DNA of 64,000 nt. Origin: Cytobacillus firmus DS1. GTDB taxonomy: Bacteria; Bacillota; Bacilli; Bacillales; Cytobacillaceae. Position numbers and translations under genes: made by a program. Positions 44,506 to 53,697 of this stretch are shown piece by piece (position 1 is the stretch's first letter; every line of letters starts with the position of its first letter). Location: the NCBI RefSeq assembly GCF_000565285.1, contig NZ_APVL01000012.1:1-64000 (forward strand), written 5' to 3'. Below the pieces are notes generated by a model that did not search any database, was not told where the DNA came from, and worked only from the letters and a program-made list of their open reading frames with translations.

Positions 44506-46632
44506 CTATGCTAAGATTGCCCTTTTCAATTTCTCAAAATCGACCGGCTTGGTGATGTAATCCCTGCACCCCAGCTGAGCTGCCCTCTCTGTGCTTGCTG
44601 AAAGAGCATCTGCGCTCAGGATGATCACAGGAATATCTTTTGTCGCTTCATTTTCCCCAAGCCGATTCAGGACTTCAAGTCCATTCATATCCCGAAGGCC
44701 GAGATCCAGCAGGATGATGTCAGGCTTCATTTCCACCGCTCTCAGGAAGCCGCTTTCTCCATTTCTCTCGGCCATAAACTTAATGTCTCCGATCAGATTG
44801 AGCATTTCTCTGACTAATTCAATGTTTCCATGATGATCTTCGATATATAGCACGGTTTTTTCATATTCATCCATAGTGTTGGCAAACGGCTCATGAGCAG
44901 CGGTTTTCTCAGGCAGCTCATTTGCTTTAAAGCTCACCCAGAACGTGGTCCCGACACCTTCTTTGCTTCGTACTCCATACGTCCCGTTCATTTTTTCGAC
45001 AAGATTGGCGACAATGGCAAGGCCGAGACCGCTTCCTTTCCATTTATCCATATCTTTATTGGCACGGTAAAAAGGTTCAAAAATCACCCTAAGCTGATCA
45101 AGGGCGATGCCGACGCCAGTGTCCGCAATATTTATCTTAACATCGGCACCTTCCACCTCAGTATATACATGCACATACCCGCCAGGACGGTTATATTTCA
45201 GGGCATTTGCAAGCAAATTATTCAGAACTTGCCTTAAGCGCAGTGAATCAGCTGTAACGGATAGCTTTTCATCAATCGGCCCGATTTCAATGCTAACGTG
45301 GGGATTCACCGCCAGCGAACCGATGCAGTCCTCAATAAACGGCTTTAACTGAATTCTTTCCTGCTTCATATTAATATTGCCTGTCTCTATCGCCGTAAAA
45401 TCCAGCAATTCATCGATTAATTCCAAAAGGTGATGGGACGCATCCAAAATGCGCTGCAGCCGCCTGCTATCCTTTTCTTCCTGATTCTCCATGAGCATAA
45501 TCTGAGTGAACCCTTGAATCGAATTTAGCGGAGTCCTGAGATCATGGCTGATTTGTGACAGAAAAACCGTTTTCAGATGATTGGATTTTTCAGCATTCAG
45601 CTTTGCTTCCTTCAGGTCCTTTTCCATTTCTTTTCGGCCGGTGATATCCCGGACCAGTGAGATCACAGCTTTTTTGCCCACGTTCTCGAAAACAAATGGA
45701 AAACTCATAATCTCAACATCTATTTTTTGACCTGATGTATGCTGAGTCTTTGTTTCAGTTAACGGCCTGCTTTCTCCCAGGCGATTTTCACTTACATCCT
45801 GATCCCAATCAAAAAGATCATACATATCCTTTCCTGTAATCTCATCAGGAGTACAGCCCAGCAGGATGCCGGCGGCTTTGTTGGCGTATACTATCTCCTC
45901 TGCAGCAGAAACAAATACAGCATCCGGCATTTCTTCTATCAAATTCTTATAATGAGCATGAATATGCTGAAATTCTTCTTTCAAGGATTTAATAGTTTCT
46001 GCTTGCTTTTCCTCGATAAAAAAAGAAGGAATTTGGATATCCTTCTGATACAGGCTGGAAGGAAACAGCTCCAGGTCGGTCATCACATAAGGATGGCTTT
46101 TCATAAGTTCAAGCTGAATATTTGCCGGCAAAGCCCCGCCATCATAGGCACAGACTGAAAAAGCCTTCACACTGCCCACAAAAGAATCCGCTTCCAATTC
46201 GAACCTCCGCAAATTCTCGAGCAGACAGCACTGATTTTCCTTCCACTTAACTTTTGCCCATGTTCTGAGCGGTATTCTATTGCTGATATAGGGATCGACT
46301 AACCCCGAGAACGTGCTGACAATGTTGTTTAAATTCAAGTCCGCATTCGTTCCGTAAAAGAGGTCGCTTTCAGCAAATACGATTCCATCCAGCATTTCCT
46401 CTGAAAAACCCTTTTCACGCAACCGCTCCACCACAGCAGCAAGCGTCCCCTTTTCCTCTATGAAAATAACACCATGGCCAAGCTCCAGCCCTGCTGATAA
46501 AAATGAGACAATGTTATGAATATATTTCTCCTGATCCGAAAAGGTGTATAAAATATGTGAACCATTGGCGATTTCCACATTATTGGATAAAGCAACTCTC
46601 GGATGAAAAGTATGATTGGACAGGGTCAGCAT
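44506..46632 (-). CDS. Hybrid histidine kinase with MEDS sensory domain and receiver
   Basis: A soluble sensor kinase of about 708 residues. The N-terminal MEDS domain (about 20-180, SHILYTFSDQEKYIHNIVSFLSAGLELGHG) is known from DcmR-type sensors. A PAS domain (about 230-345), HisKA with FLSQISHDLRTPLNSIQGF (phosphoacceptor His), HATPase_c (NLLANALKYN, IADTGVGI, GSGLGLAIV) and a C-terminal receiver with DIILLDLGLRDMNGLEVL follow. I chose the ATG at 46632 because GAGGGGGT stands about eight bases upstream; the frame extends 40 codons further through poor-quality sequence. There is no membrane helix and no adjacent response regulator. Confidence 0.9.
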   Translation of the reverse strand: MLTLSNHTFHPRVALSNNVEIANGSHILYTFSDQEKYIHNIVSFLSAGLELGHGVIFIEEKGTLAAVVERLREKGFSEEMLDGIVFAESDLFYGTNADLNLNNIVSTFSGLVDPYISNRIPLRTWAKVKWKENQCCLLENLRRFELEADSFVGSVKAFSVCAYDGGALPANIQLELMKSHPYVMTDLELFPSSLYQKDIQIPSFFIEEKQAETIKSLKEEFQHIHAHYKNLIEEMPDAVFVSAAEEIVYANKAAGILLGCTPDEITGKDMYDLFDWDQDVSENRLGESRPLTETKTQHTSGQKIDVEIMSFPFVFENVGKKAVISLVRDITGRKEMEKDLKEAKLNAEKSNHLKTVFLSQISHDLRTPLNSIQGFTQIMLMENQEEKDSRRLQRILDASHHLLELIDELLDFTAIETGNINMKQERIQLKPFIEDCIGSLAVNPHVSIEIGPIDEKLSVTADSLRLRQVLNNLLANALKYNRPGGYVHVYTEVEGADVKINIADTGVGIALDQLRVIFEPFYRANKDMDKWKGSGLGLAIVANLVEKMNGTYGVRSKEGVGTTFWVSFKANELPEKTAAHEPFANTMDEYEKTVLYIEDHHGNIELVREMLNLIGDIKFMAERNGESGFLRAVEMKPDIILLDLGLRDMNGLEVLNRLGENEATKDIPVIILSADALSASTERAAQLGCRDYITKPVDFEKLKRAILA

Positions 46633-46857
46633 ATGAACATACCCCCTCGGCTTTTTATTGTAATTATAGCATAGCTGTTTGCTATGGTTTAGACGCCTTT
46701 GTTTTCCAATTCTCGGATGATATTGCTGTAAAAACGCGGGCCTAATAGCCAATTTTAGCCAAATGAAAATTTGTAAACTATCCCCAGTAAAAGTCTAGTA
46801 TATTTATCTAGGGTAATAGCCCTATATAAAAGATACATACTTCAGGGGGAGACAGCA

Positions 46858-47688
46858 TTGAAAAAGTTATTAATCTTATCAGTCATTTTATTCCTATCTG
46901 CCTGTTCAGCTGACGAACAAAGGATCGAAGAGATGATCGATCGTATGGCAGATTCAGAGGAACTCAGTAAAATCCTAGCTTTTGGATTCGTAACTGAAAT
47001 TGAAAATGATGGGGCAAATGTACTTTATGATCTCCATTTAACAGTGGAAGACACCTACGATGATATGACTTATAAAGAGCAAAAGGAAGTCTTCGAAAAA
47101 ATCATCTCATTCCTCGAAACGGAATCCGATAATGCAGCCGGGGATTTAGATTGCGGAGAAGATTATACTTGCAACATCCGCACCCTTGAACTTTCTGACT
47201 ACACGAGCGAGAATGAATATTCAATCGAATATGGCTCTTCTGTCTATGCTATTTCAAAAAACGGGGAGCCTTATAAGGATGAAGCCGAAATTGCCGCAGA
47301 AGAGGCTGCTGAACAGGATACTGATGCTGTGACCGAATCAAATACTGAAGAAGCTGCCGATGATTCCGGCACCACAGAGACGGAAAGCACAGATACTGAA
47401 ACATTTGCGGAAACTGCCTCCTACCCGGACACTGATTTTTCAACAGCAGACGGCGAAGACTGGGTACAGCTATCAGATGATGAGAAATATTTGATGGTTT
47501 CACAGGCAATTGATACCTTCAATTCCTCAGGCAAATTCGTAATTACGGAAGGACCCGAATGGTTTTTGGACGCACTGAACGCCTTTTATGGAGATGGAAC
47601 TACTGCAGAGGATCAAGGCGTCTCAGCTGAAAAAGTATCCGATGTGATGCTCCTATCCGGTCTGGCCGGCGGTGTGTTTGTGGAGTAA
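46858..47688 (+). CDS. Acidic lipoprotein of unknown function
   Basis: A 276-residue exported lipoprotein. The signal peptide ends in the lipobox LSAC (Cys16). A folded N-terminal part (about 20-135) contains a CGEDYTCN pair of cysteines that could form a disulfide. A long Glu/Asp/Thr/Ala-rich low-complexity linker (about 140-190, e.g. EAADDSGTTETESTDTET) leads to a small C-terminal domain (about 195-276, WVQLSDDEKYLMVSQAIDTF). It uses a TTG start behind AGGGGGAGA. I do not recognise a family. Confidence 0.72.
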   Translation: MKKLLILSVILFLSACSADEQRIEEMIDRMADSEELSKILAFGFVTEIENDGANVLYDLHLTVEDTYDDMTYKEQKEVFEKIISFLETESDNAAGDLDCGEDYTCNIRTLELSDYTSENEYSIEYGSSVYAISKNGEPYKDEAEIAAEEAAEQDTDAVTESNTEEAADDSGTTETESTDTETFAETASYPDTDFSTADGEDWVQLSDDEKYLMVSQAIDTFNSSGKFVITEGPEWFLDALNAFYGDGTTAEDQGVSAEKVSDVMLLSGLAGGVFVE

Positions 47689-47727
47689 AAATTAGAGAGT
47701 ATCTCTGAACAGGTATTTAATAAACGA

Positions 47728-47756
47728 ACAGGGGAACGGAAGAGCTGTCCCCTTGT
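47728..47756 (+). terminator. Terminator of the lipoprotein gene
   Basis: ACAGGGGA and TCCCCTTGT pair with one bulge, followed by TTTTA. It abuts the stop codon of the leftward small gene at 47758. Confidence 0.6.
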
Positions 47757-47757
47757 T

Positions 47758-47904
47758 TTATTTGAAGTGTATCATTTCCAACACCTTTAGATACTCCGGA
47801 TGGTAAGTAGTAATCCAGATAGCAGCTCCTAAAGAAAACACTATTCCAAAGTTTAATACATACATCAAGATAATGATGAATTCGTATTGTCTCTTGTTCT
47901 GCAT
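47758..47904 (-). CDS. Small single-helix membrane protein (48 residues)
   Basis: The frame encodes MQNKRQYEFIIILMYVLNFG and continues through a hydrophobic helix (about 9-32) to a short polar tail (YHPEYLKVLEMIHFK). GGAGG lies eight bases ahead of the ATG, an excellent initiation context. The topology is a basic N-terminus inside with one membrane span. I do not recognise a family. It lies between the lipoprotein gene and an unknown 150-residue gene. Confidence 0.62.
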   Translation of the reverse strand: MQNKRQYEFIIILMYVLNFGIVFSLGAAIWITTYHPEYLKVLEMIHFK

Positions 47905-48022
47905 ACTGCCTGGCCTCCTATCTGGCTGCTTTTTGCAGCATCAATAGTTCTTTATACCTATCCCGAAAATATAAACTAATGGTTGAATTTGGCATAGGGC
48001 AGGAACTTCCTGTACCTGACCA

Positions 48023-48475
48023 TCAAATTTCGATGCTTTTAAACATTTTCTTTAGTTTATATTGCTCTATGTCTGCAACTCCCCTCCGGCTATGTAATTC
48101 TTCCAGCTCATCCTGTTCTTTATTGAATTCTCTGATACTAAATATTTCATCTGCTCTGTTTGTTAAACTTTCATTGACGGCATATCTTATGGTTTCCATT
48201 GTATTTTCATCAGCATTCTTAAAAAATTCTTCATTATATCTCACCCATTTCTTTAAGATGGGCTTTTTAATAAAATCCTTATGACTGGTTTTATCCATTT
48301 CGACTGGATATGCCTTCGTAGCATCTACTGCTTTGCATAAGGATTCAAGAATCAGCTGCAGCTCAGACGCTCTGATGATTTCCGGCGCCTGAAGGTGTAC
48401 AAGCTTGTTATATCTAATGACTCGCATAAGTAACTGCTCAGCATTTAACTTTAACAGGAAATCCTCATTAGACAT
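48023..48475 (-). CDS. Hypothetical cytoplasmic protein, 150 residues
   Basis: A charged, all-helical soluble protein (LKLNAEQLLMRVIRYNKLVHL, ESLCKAVDATKAY, EFNKEQDELEELHSRRG). TAGGAG precedes the ATG at normal spacing. There is no signal peptide, membrane helix or motif I can name. It is probably monocistronic. Confidence 0.62.
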   Translation of the reverse strand: MSNEDFLLKLNAEQLLMRVIRYNKLVHLQAPEIIRASELQLILESLCKAVDATKAYPVEMDKTSHKDFIKKPILKKWVRYNEEFFKNADENTMETIRYAVNESLTNRADEIFSIREFNKEQDELEELHSRRGVADIEQYKLKKMFKSIEI

Positions 48476-48722
48476 GATTTGTCACTCCTAATAGATAATA
48501 TAATGGGGCTTATCTTTGAAAAAGCTTCTCAAAATAAAGAATAAACTTAATTTTTCAGAAGTAATACTTTATCTAGTTCCTTATAACTATGCCTTTATAC
48601 CTATATATTACAATTATACCAAATAAGCTCTATTAATCTTCCAGTTCTCTTAACTTTCAGACCCTGTAAGGAACATTTAAATACAGGAAAATCACCATAT
48701 TAGACCGGTATAATGACTTTTC

Positions 48723-48809
48723 GGTGCTTTTTGGAGTCAATTAAAAGAGAAAGCACCTGGATATGCACAACACAGAAAAGCACTCCAGATGCCTGCATCT
48801 ACAGTGCTT
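48723..48809. other. Two adjacent hairpins in a gene-free region
   Basis: GGTGCTTT/AAAGCACC (48723-48757) is followed by AAGCACT/AGTGCTT enclosing AGATGC/GCATCT (48778-48809). The second, read leftward, runs into TTTTC and could end the coiled-coil gene at 48943. The halves of the two hairpins share GTGCTTT, so alternative pairing is possible. The rest of 48476-48942 shows no gene. Confidence 0.5.
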
Positions 48810-48942
48810 CACCTTATGTTTGAAATTGTTAGCGGGGTGTTTTGCAAACCAGGGAATATGTGAGCCATTACCAACGAAGAAAAAAGGGGAAAATATAGAC
48901 TAGGGTGGGTGTGGGTTTAAATTTCAAAAGGAGCTTAATTGC

Positions 48943-49242
48943 TCACGTAAGCTGTCTTTTGATATTGCCAATATCTCTTTCATTTCTTGCTGTCTTCTCC
49001 CATATAAAATCCTGGTCTCTTTCAAGGATTTTGAAGTGCTCTAATACCTCTTGATGACGCTGATCACTTTTAGTTTCCAGCTCCTGCAGCTTTTTTTTCA
49101 TTTCTTGCTGTTCCGTCTTCATCTCTTGCTGTTCTCTTTTCATCTCATGTTGTTCTTTTTTTACTTCCTGCATATCAGATTGAAGACTTCCAGCCATTTT
49201 TATTAATTGGGCAAGCATACTCTCCATTTTAGCTTCATTCAT
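48943..49242 (-). CDS. Small coiled-coil protein (99 residues)
   Basis: Nearly the whole protein is a coiled coil made of Glu/Gln/Lys-rich heptads (KKEQHEMKREQQEMK, KTEQQEMKKKLQELETK) ending in a basic-acidic tail (TARNERDIGNIKRQLT). The repeated QEMK words point to duplication. AAGGAGG precedes the ATG, so it is very likely expressed. Similar short coiled-coil proteins are widespread in bacilli without assigned function. Confidence 0.65.
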   Translation of the reverse strand: MNEAKMESMLAQLIKMAGSLQSDMQEVKKEQHEMKREQQEMKTEQQEMKKKLQELETKSDQRHQEVLEHFKILERDQDFIWEKTARNERDIGNIKRQLT

Positions 49243-49313
49243 TGTTCACACCTCCTTTTCTATAGTATACAACAAATTCCTTAAGATAAATGTGACAATC
49301 TCGGGGGCACAAA

Positions 49314-49333
49314 GGGACGGTTCTCCTGTTTCA
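49314..49333. repeat. GGGACGGTTCTCCTGTTTCA repeat arm
   Basis: A single arm of the REP-like family seen as a full inverted repeat at 24670-24718. It lies 43 bp from palindrome copy 5 and 1.8 kb from a transposase remnant. Confidence 0.55.
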
Positions 49334-49375
49334 CCTTACCCGGCAGTTATACTTTAAGCACACTAAAACTACTTC

Positions 49376-49413
49376 CCTGATATTTCAATCAAACGTTTGA
49401 TTGAAATATCAGG
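49376..49413. repeat. Dispersed palindrome, copy 5 (38 bp perfect, longest)
   Basis: Perfect dyad symmetry over 38 bp centred at 49394/49395: the 20-bp core plus nine matched bases on each side (CCTGATATT and AATATCAGG). It is 54 bp past the stop of the transglutaminase-like gene. No T run follows, so it is not a typical terminator. Confidence 0.92.
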
Positions 49414-49466
49414 CAGAACAAACAGAAAGCCTCGCCTCCTGCACACTTGGCAGAGCGCTTAATAAT

Positions 49467-51067
49467 TCAGTAAGTATAAAATTTAATATGATCCTTACGA
49501 AATTCTGATTCAGTCATGTCAAAATAGATTTTATTTCCATTACCGCTTGACCATGTAGTATCCATAATAACCCATCTATTGTTAACATATGCCTCGTTCC
49601 AGGCATGTCTTGAATCATCAAATGCAGAGTCGTGAATATTTATTCCAGGACTATCCTCAAACTGTTCGTAACCGGGACTATAGATTGAACCTCCCAGACC
49701 TGCAACTACTTTAGTTTTGATACCTAAGGAACGGAGTAAGGAGGCTGTTAAATTTGAATAACCTTCACAGACTGCTATCCTTGTGTTTAACACTGTTAGA
49801 GCAGATTGATAAGGACCTGCAGTTTTATTCCGAAATCTTTCATAATCGTAACTAATATTTTGACTAACCCAATCATGAATTGCCTTTGCCTTTTGATAAT
49901 CATCGGTAATACCTTTTGTAATATCTTTAGCAAGGTTCACAATTTCTTTATTCTCACTAGGTATATCCTTTCCATTAGGCAGAAGATACACTTTTTCGGT
50001 TGTCTGAGTGGTTGTACTAAACACTTGTTTTGGGACTCTGGTTTCTGTATCAACATTGTAAATATCAATCTTGTAATGACCTTCCCCCAAAGACAAATCT
50101 ATTTTCTTGCTGTATTTTCTTTCAAGACCGAAAAAATTTGAGACCCAAGCCTTACTTTCGCTATTACATTTTGGCTTATTAAACGGCAGCCATGGATCGG
50201 GTCTACATTCACCTAAATAACTGGGAGTCCACAAGTACTTAACGGTCTTATTACCTTTGCTGGCGACTATTTCCATCCTTTTGAATGAGCCGTTATAACC
50301 TGTAATATTAATTGTACTGCTGTTACTATTCTTCTGTACTTCAAACAGCGGCTTAACAATGACTGGAGCTTTTTTCCGGCACTTACCATCATTGGAAGTA
50401 ATGGTAATATTTGTTTTCCCCTCAGAAATACCTTTTAACAATCCATCTTTAGTAATTTGGGCAATTTTAGGATTTTCACTTTCAAACTGAACATCTGTAT
50501 TATAGGGAGTATCAATTTCAATAACAGCAGGCTGTTCCCCCTGTTTGGGCTTATCCAAATAATAAGCTTTAAGTTGTTCTTCATCATCTACACTAATTAC
50601 TGCCGTTTTATCGGTATAACGAGGGGTCAGGATGATAGACTTATTACGGCAATCATCACCTTCCGTATTTACTTCGTTACTAACCTTCCCTTTGCTAATG
50701 CATTTAACTGCATTTAACTTTGTTTTACTGGGAGTCTCGTATTTTACTTTTGTATCGCGATCAACGAAAAAGCCCCCGCCAACACTTAAAAGCCCTGGTT
50801 TGAAGGCATAAATGCGGTAAAACTCTCCAGCCTTTAAAGCGCGTTCAATTACTCGTTTTTCTCCATTAAGCTTAAATAAAGGGGTATCTTTATTAACGAT
50901 TAATCTCCCAATTTGCCCAGACTTAAGCTCAATTCCATCCCACCATATTTTTTTAACACCTTATACTGTTCGCAAAAAACAGCATCATTCTCTGCAGCTT
51001 TTGCAGGTTGAGACAGGCTAACAATAAATGAAAATAGTATGGCGAAAATTATTAATGTCTTCTTCAC
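49467..51067 (-). pseudogene. Secreted SH3-like/BIG2/transglutaminase protein, interrupted by a frameshift
   Basis: From a GTG at 51067 (AGGGGG upstream) the frame gives a signal peptide and FCEQYK. It then leaves frame at GTG TTA AAA AAA TAT near 50950. One frame away the protein continues as the shared SH3-like module (WWDGIELKSGQIGRLIVNK ... YETPSKTKL), a BIG2-type Ig domain (about VQFESENPKIAQITKDGLLKG) and a transglutaminase core with its triad intact: AVCEGYSN, SRHAWNEAY, IMDTTW. The nearest relative in the window (24302-24600) reads YKGVSKIWW, implying loss of one G. However, the A7 run is also a good -1 slippery site that would restore the frame. It is either a recent pseudogene, a sequencing error or a frameshift-decoded gene. 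The intact remainder is open from about 50950 to 49467. Confidence 0.75.
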
Positions 51068-51121
51068 AATTATAACCCCCTGGGTAGAATCACTATGTTA
51101 TGAAATAAAGGAAGGATTCTA

Positions 51122-51394
51122 TTGTCTCCCTTCTCAACAGTTACTTTAAGGACGACATCTGAAAAATATAAAAAGAACTGTGAATTGTTTATTTATGCCT
51201 GGTGCATGATGAATAATCATGTACATCTCCTCATTAAAGAGGGCAATGAAGATATTTCTGCCTCCATGAAACGGTCAGGAGTCAGCTATGTCGGGTACTA
51301 CAACTGGAAGTACAGAACAACGGATGCTGATTATGTGTTGAAGTTGTTTTCTGATGATATCAAGGCCGCTCGAAGCAGGTTTAAAGACTCATAA
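51122..51394 (+). pseudogene. REP-associated (Y1/IS200-like) transposase remnant
   Basis: The frame contains ELFIYAWCMMNNHVHLLIKEG, with the His-x-His metal motif of single-strand HUH transposases, then MKRSGVSYVGYYNWKYRTT. The text then jumps to DADYVLKLFSDDIKAARSRF, which in intact relatives lies near the C-terminus. The N-terminal 40 or so residues and the middle with the catalytic Tyr are therefore missing. It is a dead fragment, consistent with the REP-like arms seen nearby. Confidence 0.7.
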
Positions 51395-51426
51395 AAAGAA
51401 CCTAGCTTAAACCAGCTAGATTCTTT
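51395..51426 (-). terminator. Terminator of the permease gene
   Basis: AAAGAA-C-CTAGCT and AGCTAG-A-TTCTTT form a hairpin with one mismatch. Read leftward it ends in TTCTTTTTATG. It lies four bases past the stop at 51430. Confidence 0.75.
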
Positions 51427-51429
51427 CGC

Positions 51430-52842
51430 TCAAATCCCAAGTAATTCCAGATAAAAAGGAATAATAATCAGCATAATAATAACGTATTTTATATTCCAGC
51501 GTATTGAAAGCTCAAACAAATCGACTTTTAATAAATTCGCCAATAGGTTGTTTACAGCCGTGGCAGGTGCCACTGTATTGGTTATCCCCCAGCTGGCGAG
51601 CAGCAGTATAGCAAAGTATTCGGGGCTTAACCCGATAAGTTCAGGTGTAAGACTGGTCACATAGATAGTGACAACCACGATTGGATGAATTCCAATTAAA
51701 GCTGTCATAAAAACAATTGATGCCAGGAAGAAGGAAGTTCCCAAATGGAATGAACCAAAAACAGTTTGAATGAAGGAGACCAGCCTATTGCTCAAGTCAG
51801 CATGTATAAAAGCACCGCTAAAAAAGCCGGCTATTAAAAATAGGACAATCTCTTTTTTCATCCGGGGGATACCAATATACACATGATTTTTAAATTCATG
51901 CATATAATGAGTTCCTTCTTTGGAAAAAACACACCAAAAGAGAGGGAATAGCAATGAAACAAAGCAGATCATCAAAACGATCGAATACCCGGTGAGAAAC
52001 TCCAAAAGCAGAACTGCCGCTGTTATTACAATCAAATACGTAAATAACTCCGTTACTTTTTTTCTGGCATAGGTGTATTGCGCTTCGTCCCACTCGTTTA
52101 CCGTTTTTGCTTCAACTGGCTTGCTTGCATTTATTTGCTTCCTGTCAAGCAGCAAGCTAACCAACATCCCTATAATCGCAAGCCCGATCGAGTACATAAC
52201 AATCGAGGTCCATTTGATTGGCAGCTGGCTCAGTACCAGTGCCATTGCCGAGAAATATGGCGACCAAAAAATAGTAGTGACAAATCCCCTGTTAATAGCA
52301 TTTGCTACAAGACGTGGGCTTTTTATATTAGAAGCAGCTGTTAATTGATTCACGATGGATACAGATCCGATGTTTAAGACGACACCAAGAATGTGGGTTA
52401 AAAAACTTGTGCCAAAATAAAAGAAATACGGCTCATTCATTTTTTTGTACAGCACGATTTTTAAAGCCTCCACATATCCGCCTGTTTTTACAGGAATTCC
52501 AAGTAGAGGGACTACGAGAAAAATGGCGACCAGCGTAATATTAATTCGAATCGATTTAAGCCATTCTTCAGCTGGGACATGATGATAGATCATGAGAAAA
52601 ACAGCACTAATTAAAAGAAAAACGCTGATAAATAAGGTTGAGCCCCTAACTCCAGGCAAGACCCAGATCATCACTGCAAGTGAAATCATGCTTACGAAAA
52701 GATTAACAGCATCACCGGGAAAAACCTGCAGAAGAATAAAGCCAATGGCAAGAAAGCCAATTAAAATTCCTTGTACCTTTTCCCCGCTCTTAATGGAACT
52801 TTGAGGTTCCTGTTGGGCCGACACCGTCGCTAGTCCTTTCAC
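51430..52842 (-). CDS. Multi-spanning permease, ion-transporter-like, substrate unknown
   Basis: About 470 residues with 11-13 hydrophobic helices; the general layout (two halves, GIHPIVVVTIY and TNTVAPATAVNN re-entrant-like segments in the second half) resembles the ion-transporter/dicarboxylate superfamily (NhaD/ArsB/DASS-like). I cannot name the subfamily. I chose the GTG at 52842 because AGAAAGGAG is six bases upstream; the frame extends seven codons further. It follows the nitroreductase gene by 68 bp in the same direction. Confidence 0.68.
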   Translation of the reverse strand: MKGLATVSAQQEPQSSIKSGEKVQGILIGFLAIGFILLQVFPGDAVNLFVSMISLAVMIWVLPGVRGSTLFISVFLLISAVFLMIYHHVPAEEWLKSIRINITLVAIFLVVPLLGIPVKTGGYVEALKIVLYKKMNEPYFFYFGTSFLTHILGVVLNIGSVSIVNQLTAASNIKSPRLVANAINRGFVTTIFWSPYFSAMALVLSQLPIKWTSIVMYSIGLAIIGMLVSLLLDRKQINASKPVEAKTVNEWDEAQYTYARKKVTELFTYLIVITAAVLLLEFLTGYSIVLMICFVSLLFPLFWCVFSKEGTHYMHEFKNHVYIGIPRMKKEIVLFLIAGFFSGAFIHADLSNRLVSFIQTVFGSFHLGTSFFLASIVFMTALIGIHPIVVVTIYVTSLTPELIGLSPEYFAILLLASWGITNTVAPATAVNNLLANLLKVDLFELSIRWNIKYVIIMLIIIPFYLELLGI

Positions 52843-52910
52843 AGTAAACTCCTTTCTAAACACACTGTCCCATATACAAAAAACATCCCTATATCAAATC
52901 TATTGATTTA

Positions 52911-53654
52911 TTAATCAAACCCCCACTTCTTCTCCTTCAAAAACGTACTCATATGTTGTCTGCGGGGCCCCTTATACATTTCAGATACATAATCCGTCCA
53001 GGTCTGGCTCCGTTTTCCTGTTGTTCGTGCCTCATAATAACGCTTCATTTTTTCGTTATATTCACTGATTAATTCCGGAAGCTTTTCATTATCATATTTT
53101 TCTTCATGGAGGATTGCACTTAAGGGCAGCCTGGGCTTCTGCTCATTAATTTTTTCCTCATCAGGATAGCCCAAACACATGCCAAATACGGGATAAACAT
53201 AATCAGGCATGGATAATAAGCGGCTTACCTCTTCCGGCTTATTTCTGATTCCTCCAATAAATACGCCGCCAAGCCCTAATGATTCAGAAGCCAAGAGAAC
53301 ATTTTGCCCAAACAGTGCAGTATCGACAGTTGCGACTAAAAGAGGTTCAACCGCATGAAAGTGAATAGGTTTATCTTCCATGTCATGACTGATCTTGATC
53401 CGGTTCAAATCAGCACAAAAAATTAAAAAGACAGGACTGTCCAGGATATGCTGCTGATTTCCGCATAGCTCCGAAAGCCTCCTTTTCTTATCTGCTTCTC
53501 TCACGGCAATGACCGTATAGGCTTGTAAATGATTCGAGGTGGACGCCCATTGACTGGCTTCGAAAATACGGCTCAATAATTCCTGACTTATATCCTTTTC
53601 CATAAACTTCCGAACGGAACGATGGTTTTCCATTACATCTATTAAAGTGTTCAC
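52911..53654 (-). CDS. NADPH-dependent FMN nitroreductase (NfsA/FRP type)
   Basis: Flavin oxidoreductase of 247 residues. The FMN-binding start MENHRSVRKFMEKDIS, the ASQWASTSNHLQAYTVIAV stretch, GLGGVFIGGIRNKPEEV and a C-terminal RTTGKRSQTWTDYVSE are typical of the NfsA/YwcG group, which uses NAD(P)H to reduce flavins, nitro compounds or quinones. It uses a GTG start with GGAGGAG seven bases upstream. It is separated from the tricarboxylate transporter genes by a terminator, so it is probably a distinct transcript with the permease. Confidence 0.87.
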   Translation of the reverse strand: MNTLIDVMENHRSVRKFMEKDISQELLSRIFEASQWASTSNHLQAYTVIAVREADKKRRLSELCGNQQHILDSPVFLIFCADLNRIKISHDMEDKPIHFHAVEPLLVATVDTALFGQNVLLASESLGLGGVFIGGIRNKPEEVSRLLSMPDYVYPVFGMCLGYPDEEKINEQKPRLPLSAILHEEKYDNEKLPELISEYNEKMKRYYEARTTGKRSQTWTDYVSEMYKGPRRQHMSTFLKEKKWGFD

Positions 53655-53697
53655 TTCATGTCTCCTCCTGCCTGTGGATTACTTCCCATAACATTTA

